Shown: positions 57,389 through 64,000 of the stretch, piece after piece
How positions within the stretch are numbered: position 1 is the first letter of the stretch
How the letters are laid out: each line of letters starts with the position of its first letter
Made by a program: the position numbers and the translations under genes
The notes under the pieces: model-generated
Told to the model about the DNA's origin: nothing
Database searches by the model: none
Seen by the model: only the letters and a program-made list of their open reading frames with translations
DNA from: Halichondria panicea
Lineage: Eukaryota > Porifera > Demospongiae > Suberitida > Halichondriidae
Direction: 5' to 3'
DNA length: 64,000 nt
Assembly (NCBI RefSeq): GCF_963675165.1
Contig: NC_087382.1
Coordinates: forward strand, 3,697,963 to 3,761,962

Positions 57389-58395
57389 ATGGAAATGAAT
57401 GGACTAAAAGATTACTACGAGGACAACAAAACATCCTGTTTCAACATTAGTGAAATTGTGATAAACGAGTATCAAAATGTGATGATCTTTAGTGTAATTA
57501 GCATACTGTTGCTATTGGTTCCCACATTGATCTTGCAGCTCTTATTTGTCTACCGATACAAATCCACATTCTTACACCGTCAATTCCTTTATGCAACAAT
57601 TGTTGTGATATTATTAGGTATAATCTACATTTTGTACCCAAGCAGTTTCAATATTGGCTGTCCTTTGTTTTACATAATCGTGAATAGTTCGAACCGGTAT
57701 TTGTTCTTTGTTGAAATGCTGCAAATAACAACCATCCATCTTCTACTCTTGTACAAGTTCTGCAAGCACATGGAAACAAGAATCATGCAACGAATACAGA
57801 CACTTTGTTGCAATATTCGTCCAAGTCTGTGGCATGAAGTGATGATAGTGTGTATTCAACTTGGTCTACCATTACCCTTAATTATAGATGAGTTTGTGGT
57901 GAGACAATCAATGTACTTTAAAAGAATGGAACAAAATTACATTCTTATACCAGTGCTGATAGCCAACATACTACTAGACCTGGTATGCATAGTGCTGTTG
58001 TTGGTCTGGGTGTATAGGTTGTGGAAAAGAAAATTGTTGAAAAGTAAAGCGAAATTTGTGTGCACTCTAATTATTCACATGCACACTGTTAATCTTAGTC
58101 GTCTTTTTAATTGGGAACATAATTTTTTTGTTTTCAAATTTTGAAAATGCTTTTGTAGTATATTTTGCACTACGAACAATTGCTCCCGTATCTTTTGGTG
58201 TGTATGTTCTCATAAGCCTACCACATCTACAAAGGAAAGTCACTACAAAGGCCCAAGTTTTTGCAACTAATCGCCACATCAACCCGCCCTCTACTATAGA
58301 GTCAGCCTGCCTACAGATACAGCCGAACATGCTCCAAACTTTCTAAGCCCAAGCACAGCAGAATCTTCAGAAGTGACTCCACTAATAAACAATTA
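57389..58395 (+). pseudogene. R13: seven-helix copy with two indels
   Basis: Start MEMNGLKDYYEDNKTSCFNI. Open through helix 5; four extra bases near 58078-58085 shift the frame in helix 6, and two extra bases near 58296 shift it again in the tail. The loop between helices 4 and 5 is unusual (RQSMYFKRMEQNYILI). Confidence 0.85.
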
Positions 58396-58852
58396 AACCC
58401 TTATTGTAAAAAGAAGATGTTATTATTTGTACATGCACACACATTACAAGACAGTTTATATGAAAGTACTATCACAAACCAATGAGTACTAGCTCTAGCC
58501 TTATTCAGAAACCCTCGTTCATATCTAGATAGACAAACTACCTATAGAAGTAATTACCTAAACATGAATACAATTATAAATTGTGTTCAATACAAGGGAA
58601 GATGTGCATGTCCAGCAACTACACACAATATCCACTACCACACACACACACACTAAGCATGCAAGCGTACAGTCTTTGTCTAACCATGCAAGAGCTCATG
58701 AAAAGTAACTTCGTGCAGCGTATGCTCGAGGCTTACGTTTCGTATAGTAATTGCCGGTGAATTCTTATAAATTGAAAGCCACCAAATAGGGTTGTATTGT
58801 ATAACACGTATTACAGGGATTCAACCCACTTTAGTTTACAAATTCCCATTAT

Positions 58853-58862
58853 CCATATATGG
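58853..58862. promoter_or_regulatory. CArG box ahead of R14
   Basis: Perfect CCATATATGG, 176 bases before the R14 ATG. Confidence 0.5.
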
Positions 58863-59028
58863 CAATGCAGTCATACCCACGACGCTTCTATTTAAGGCTC
58901 CTGGTCTAACACAAAGCTAATAATAATAGTATAGCTTATTAGAAGTATTTTAGCAATAGTTGCAGTCAAGACAGTTTAGCAATGGACCAAGTCAAGTCAA
59001 GAGAGGTACTGATTCAGCAATAAGGAAA

Positions 59029-60036
59029 ATGGATGGGCAACTTTACAATTTGTCCAACGGTACACACTGCAGTTTAAATATCAGTGATTCAGAATATCTG
59101 ATGACGCAGGAGCAAGCTGTGAGGATCCTCAGTATAATCATCATACTGTTGCTATTGTTTCCCACATTGGTATTGCAGCTCATCTTTATCTGTCGGTACA
59201 AATCTACATTTCTACACCGTCAATTCCTCTACATAACAATTTTTGTGCTACTATTTTTCATTGTGTACCTGATCACTGTTGATGTTGGTTGCTTCTTTGC
59301 TTTATTTGTGGGTAGTTTGGGAAGGTACTTGTTTTGTGTGGAGATAATGCAAATAACAACTATCCATCTTCTCCTATTGTACAAACTCTGCAAGTATATG
59401 CAAACAAGAACCATGCAACAGCTACAGGCACTTTGTTGCAATATTCGTCCCCGTCTGTGACATGAAGTGATGATAGTGTGTATTCAACTCGGTCTCCCAT
59501 TACCCGTACTAATAGTTGAGATTGTGGTGATATTGAAAACAAATTCAATCTACTTTGTATACAATGTGCAACTCTACATTGAAATATCTCTGCTAGCAGT
59601 CAACACACCAATGGGCCTGATATGCACAGTGTTACTGGTTAGTTGGTGTTGTATGCTGTGGAAAAGAAGATTGCTAAAGAATAAAGTGAAATTTGTGTGC
59701 ACTGAAATGGGCCACATATTGCTTGTCTTAGTCGTAGATTTAATTGGGAACATACTTTTGTTGCTTTTATTGGTGCCTTTAAGTTATGATTATAATATTG
59801 TAGTTTCTGTAATAAGAACATTTCCTCCCGTCTCTTTTGGTATATATATTATCGTAAATATACGAAGTCTGCGAAAGAAAGTCACTACAAAGGCCCAAGT
59901 TCCTGCAACTAATCGCCACACCAACCCGCCCTCTACTAGAGTCAGCCTGCCTACAGATACAGCCGAACATGCTCTAAACTTTCTAAGCCCAAGTACGGCA
60001 GGACCTTCAGAAGTGACTCCACTAGTGAACAATTAA
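59029..60036 (+). pseudogene. R14: near-intact seven-helix copy with one stop codon
   Basis: 335 codons in one frame except TGA at 59458-59460 (residue 144, just before helix 4), where the other copies have TGG (Trp of RLWHE). Duplicate of R3, which has a different single stop. Otherwise complete, ending EVTPLVNN. Confidence 0.85.
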
Positions 60037-61021
60037 ACCCTTATTGTAATCTAGCTCTAGTACAAGCACGTTATATTTGTACATGCACACACAATGAGAT
60101 GACAGTTTACAATGAAAGTATTATCACAAAACAATGAGTACTAGCTCTAGCCTTATTCAGAAACCATTGTTCATATCTAGATATTGCCTATAGATCGAGG
60201 CAATTACTTAAACATGAATAAATATAAGAGAATATGTGCATATACTATAATTATGATCTATATAGTATTGATGGCAATTATATCATCAATACTATATATA
60301 TTAGCTCTATATATACAGCCTAGGAGTACTGAGCTGGTACATATAACCTGAGTTTTCATTCAAGATAACTAACTGAGCATGAATACAATTACTGTAACAA
60401 TTGTTTAACATAAGAGGAGGCTGTTATTCTCTCTAAACAAGCTCAGTCAACAACACAAGCTATCAAGCAAGCTGCTCTATATATATGTAGTTGGAAAAAT
60501 ACAGAAATGGTAGAACTTCAAAAAATACGTAATAGAAAATGTTGTAGTTTTTTCTGCATGGCATCCTTGATAACTGACCAATCCGAGCGCCTGCCATAGA
60601 GCCGCCACTTGCCTCGAGGCAGCAATAATATTATTACCAAATTGTCATTATTGATCGCACGTTTCAGACAGAAAGTCACGTACTCTCCGCATACATCTGA
60701 GCAAGGTAAGGCTTCGTTCGATAAATCGTCTCTTTTATTATGGACCCTTAGTTACAGCTCAAGGGTTTATAAGTCCTTGGTTACATGCAATGAGCACACG
60801 ACTAGTTCCCACATTAGCATTAGCACTAGCACCTTATGAATAACTATACTCTTATGCACACAATTTCCACTACTCAAGCTCACCCCATAATTATAAGCAA
60901 AAAAATCTTTGTCTAACACAGGGCATGTATAGTAGCTATACCTTCAGAGTACTTATAGCAATAGAACTAACACTATATATTGTAGAGACCAAGTCTAGTC
61001 AAGAATCTGGCTACAAGTGAA
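60037..61021. other. Spacer R14-R15
   Basis: Nearly identical to the R3-R4 spacer, including the hairpin near 60250 and a TTAGCATTAGCA motif near 60823. Upstream region of R15. Confidence 0.5.
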
Positions 61022-61523
61022 ATGGATGGACCAGATTACTATGACGACAACAACACATACTGTCCAAATATCACCACAGAATTTGTGATGAAGCATCTCC
61101 TCCCAGCGCTTAGGACTTCTAGTATAATCAGTATAGTGATATTGGTTCCTACATTGTCTTGCAGCTCTTCTTTATCTAGACCTATACCGGTACAAGTTTA
61201 CATTTCTACACCGTCAATTCCTCTACACAACAGTTGTAACAGTTGTCATACTAATAAATATACTGTCTACATTATTTACCCGAGCACGGTTGATGTCGGC
61301 TGTCCTTTGTTTTACCTATTTGTGAATACAGTGAATCGATACTTGCTGTATGTGGAGTCACTGCAAATTATGACTATCCATCTTCTACTCTTGTACAAAC
61401 TCTGCAAGCACATAGAAACAAGAATCATGCAATCTTCTTTTTACAATAGGGGTTATAATTGTTTATTAGTGGAGTCACTTCTGAAGAAGAATCATGCAAT
61501 TAATAACTACAGACACTTTGTTG
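61022..61523 (+). pseudogene. R15: duplicate of R4, truncated
   Basis: Same inverted 54-base insert (61433-61486) and same hAT-like break at 61524 as R4. It has its own one-base loss near 61157, so the frame after helix 1 differs from R4. Confidence 0.85.
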
Positions 61524-61890
61524 CAGGGGCGGATCCAGGAATTTTGAAAAGGGGGGCAGTTTAAAGAAATGTTTACTAGGTCAACAGTTGGCCGATTTAA
61601 CTTGGATGGGTATAAGAAAAAATCCCCAGAAGACCATGCAGCTATACAATGACAAACAATAACATACTTTGTGTACTGATGCATGCATATTTAATAACAA
61701 TCATGTCAGTTGTATGATCTTCACTATGTAGTATTGTATTCAATAGCCAAAGGCAATTAATAGAGCACATTACCAGGTGCTCTATTAGAAATACACCACA
61801 TAGCAACAATAAGCAAATACTGTAACACTTAACTTAAGTGATGGGGTCTAAATATAGAATAGAACTGGCGTACAGCAGTCAGCAATTTCA
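61524..61890. mobile_element. hAT-like element end, duplicate copy
   Basis: CAGGGGCGGATCCAGGAATT, the counterpart of 39893. No right end found. Confidence 0.45.
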
Positions 61891-62158
61891 ATTAGTTATA
61901 CGAATATTTTAGTAAGTGGTTCTCATGCACGTATAGCAAGTCATGAATACACCACTCCTACACAATCTCCATTACACATGTGCAGGCTCGCCCCATTATA
62001 AACAAGCACAATGCAGTATAGTTATTTGAAGTGCTTTAGCAATAGTTATAATTATACGTAGCTGCATCCACGGGCAGTTTAGCACTGATAGATCAAGACC
62101 AATAGAACTATATATATATACATATATATATATAGTTTCATGCATGCAAAGACAAGAC

Positions 62159-63048
62159 AGCTCTTCTTTATCTACCGATACAAGTCTAAACTTTTACATC
62201 GTCAATTCCTCTACACAACAGTTGTTGTCATACTACTGAATGTAATCTACATTATATACCCGAGCACTGTTGATGTCGGTTGTCCTTTCTTTCAACAAAT
62301 TGTAACTAGTTTAATTTGAATCGGTATTTGTTCTATGTGGAGATGATGCAAATGACAACCATCCATCTTCTACTCTTGTACAAACTCTGCAAGCACATGG
62401 AAACAAGAACCATGCAATGACTACAGACACTTTGCTGTAATATTCGTCCACGCTTATGGCATGATGTGATGATTGTATATGCATTCAATTTGGCCTCCCA
62501 TTACCGTTACTAATAGCTGAAGTAGTGGTGATGATAAAAACATTTTCAATGTTGGAATTCCTCATCGATGTGGAAATGAACTGCTTTATTAGACCCCTGT
62601 GGGTATTCAACATACTACTGGGCCTGATATGCATAGTGTTGCTGGTGCTCTGGGGCTATAGATTGTGGAAGATTAATTTGTTAAAAAGTAAAGTGAAATT
62701 TGTGTGCACTCAAATGGGCCACATACTGTTCGTTTTAGTCGTCTATATAATCTGGAACTTAATATGTTTGTTTTCATTCTTTCCTTATAATGGTATAGTA
62801 CTTTCTGTTATGCGAACTTTTGCTCCAGTCTCCTTTGGTGTATATATTGTCATGAGTATACCAAAACTCCCCCAAAAAGTCACTACAGCAAAGGCCGAAG
62901 TGTTTGCAACTAATCGCCATACCAACCCGCCCTCTACTAGAGTCAGCCTGCCTACAGATACAGCCGAACATGCTCCAAACTTTCTAAGCCCAAGCACATC
63001 AGAACCTTGAGAAGTGACTCCGCTAGTGAACAATGAAACCTTATTGTA
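62159..63048 (+). pseudogene. R16: duplicate of R5, lacking its start
   Basis: Begins inside the end of helix 1 (CTCTTCTTTATCTACCG) directly after upstream leader sequence; the N-terminus is deleted. Extra bases after helix 2 and at the loop after helix 3 break the frame. Helices 5-7 and the tail are open (from 62525) up to a TGA at 63008-63010 that replaces TCA. Confidence 0.85.
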
Positions 63049-63590
63049 ATCTTGTACAAGCACGTTATATTTGTATACATATACATGCACACACAATACT
63101 ATAATGAAGTTATTGTCGCAAACCAATGTGCGTACTATAGCTCTACAGCCTTGTTAAAAAACTAGCTGTATATATATATACAGAGTTGAGAACCTGGCCA
63201 AGGTTGCCAGAAGTGCTTGAGGGCACAAAATACTGAAGTGAGTCATATAAGTCACATTACAAGCTTGTGTTCTACACTGGGGTATCAATTACATAATTAT
63301 TGTAAGATCAGACAACCTCTCATATTGTACGTGTTCACTATATTCATGCATGGGAGCACTGCATGCATGATGTTCACACAATCCTTCAATGTATACACAG
63401 GCTTGCCCCATATATAAGCATACAGTCTTTGTCTAACACAATGCAGGTACTGTAACATCAGAAGTGCTTTAGCAATATAGAACTAGCTATACATGTACCA
63501 AAGTCAAGCCTGACAGTTTAGTACTATATCTAGTAGACCAAGTCAAATCAAAAATCGAGGCACTGACTCAAGAATCTGACTACAAGGGAA
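63049..63590. promoter_or_regulatory. Upstream region of R17
   Basis: Contains CCCCATATATAAGC (near 63407) and the conserved leader, as ahead of R6, plus an insert of about 140 bases near 63175-63315 not present ahead of R6. Confidence 0.45.
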
Positions 63591-64000
63591 ATGGATGGAC
63601 TAGATTATTATGAGGACAACAACACGAACTGTCTAAATATCAGCGAAAATGTGATAAATCAATTTCCAGTTCGTAAGATTTCTAGTATAATCAGCATACC
63701 ATTGCTATTGGTTCCCACATTGATCTTGCAGCTTTTCTTTATCTACCAATACAAGTCTACATTTCTACACCGTCAATTCCTCTACACAACAGTTGTTGTC
63801 CTACTACTGAATGTAATCAACATCGTATACCCGAGCAGTCTTAATCACTGTCCTTTGTCTTTACTTATTGTGTATAGATTGAATTGGTACTTTTACTATG
63901 TGGAAATGCTGCAAATAGCAACGATCCACCTTCTACTCTTGTACAAGCTCTGTAAGCACATGCAAACTAAAACCACGCAACGACTACAGACACTTTGCTG
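63591..64000 (+). CDS. R17: seven-helix protein, cut by window end
   Basis: Open for all 136 codons visible, from MDGLDYYEDNNTNCLNI to the loop after helix 3. Nearly the same as R6, with a few replacements (YQYKST for YRYKST, LQIATIH for LQITTIH). Whether it is intact beyond 64000 cannot be seen. Confidence 0.8.
   Translation, partial: MDGLDYYEDNNTNCLNISENVINQFPVRKISSIISIPLLLVPTLILQLFFIYQYKSTFLHRQFLYTTVVVLLLNVINIVYPSSLNHCPLSLLIVYRLNWYFYYVEMLQIATIHLLLLYKLCKHMQTKTTQRLQTLC

Larger units (their letters stand above)
58570..64000. repeat. Segmental duplication, right block
   Basis: Counterpart of 36946-42500. R14-R17 match R3-R6 in order, spacing and shared insertions. Differences: a small deletion that removed the start of R16, and local substitutions. 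Runs to the window edge. Confidence 0.85.

Noticed and set aside
31084-60032. Minus-strand frames repeated at many receptor copies (LGLRKFGACSAVSVGRLTLV...)
   Set aside because: They are antisense shadows of the highly conserved C-tail coding sequence; their recurrence follows from the tail's conservation.

Overview
The window is nuclear DNA of an early-branching animal, most likely a sponge. Evidence: spliced genes with GT-AG introns mostly of 80-700 bases, animal-type protein families (a DLK/LZK kinase, SPATS2, ADP-ribosylarginine hydrolase, GT92 glycosyltransferases), AT-rich spacers full of short palindromes, microsatellites and MITE-like elements, and a large array of intronless orphan seven-helix membrane proteins. 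Metazoan is secure; sponge is an inference from the overall style.

Layout. 1-3559: spacer with microsatellites. 3560-9036 (+): eight-exon SPATS2-like gene whose last exon carries about 13 copies of a 40-41-residue repeat. 9322-15522 (-): eight-exon MAP3K12/13 (DLK/LZK) orthologue, reconstructed in full (1057 codons plus stop), convergent with SPATS2. 15863-17985 (-): four-exon WSCD-type sulfotransferase, divergent from an ADPRH (ARH1) gene at 18464-19534 (+). 19902-21323 and 21642-22955 (-): tandem GT92 paralogues. 23961-26075 (-): decayed C-terminal part of a USP26/29/37-type ubiquitin protease.

26300-64000 (+) is one expanding array. I count 18 copies (called R0-R17 here) of an intronless gene for a protein of about 330 residues with seven hydrophobic helices, a glycosylatable N-terminus starting MDG and a Ser/Thr/Pro-rich C-tail. 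Four are intact (R1, R7, R10, R12); R17 is open to the window edge. R3 and R14 carry a single stop codon each, and R6 one frameshift in a T8 run. The others are clearly broken. At least five further loci hold only the C-tail. A block of about 5.4 kb holding R3-R6 is repeated about 21.6 kb downstream as R14-R17. Between R2 and R3 sits a 5.4-kb satellite (31508-36945) with hairpins and a GC-rich minisatellite. A piggyBac-like element, a hAT-like end and a TA-flanked MITE interrupt the array.

The array genes share upstream modules (TATA-like boxes, and a perfect CArG box ahead of five copies), so they are probably co-regulated. The family has no DRY, NPxxY or usual extracellular disulfide and I cannot place it in a named receptor class. 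A lineage-specific chemoreceptor-like cluster is the best hypothesis, and it is the most interesting system in the window.
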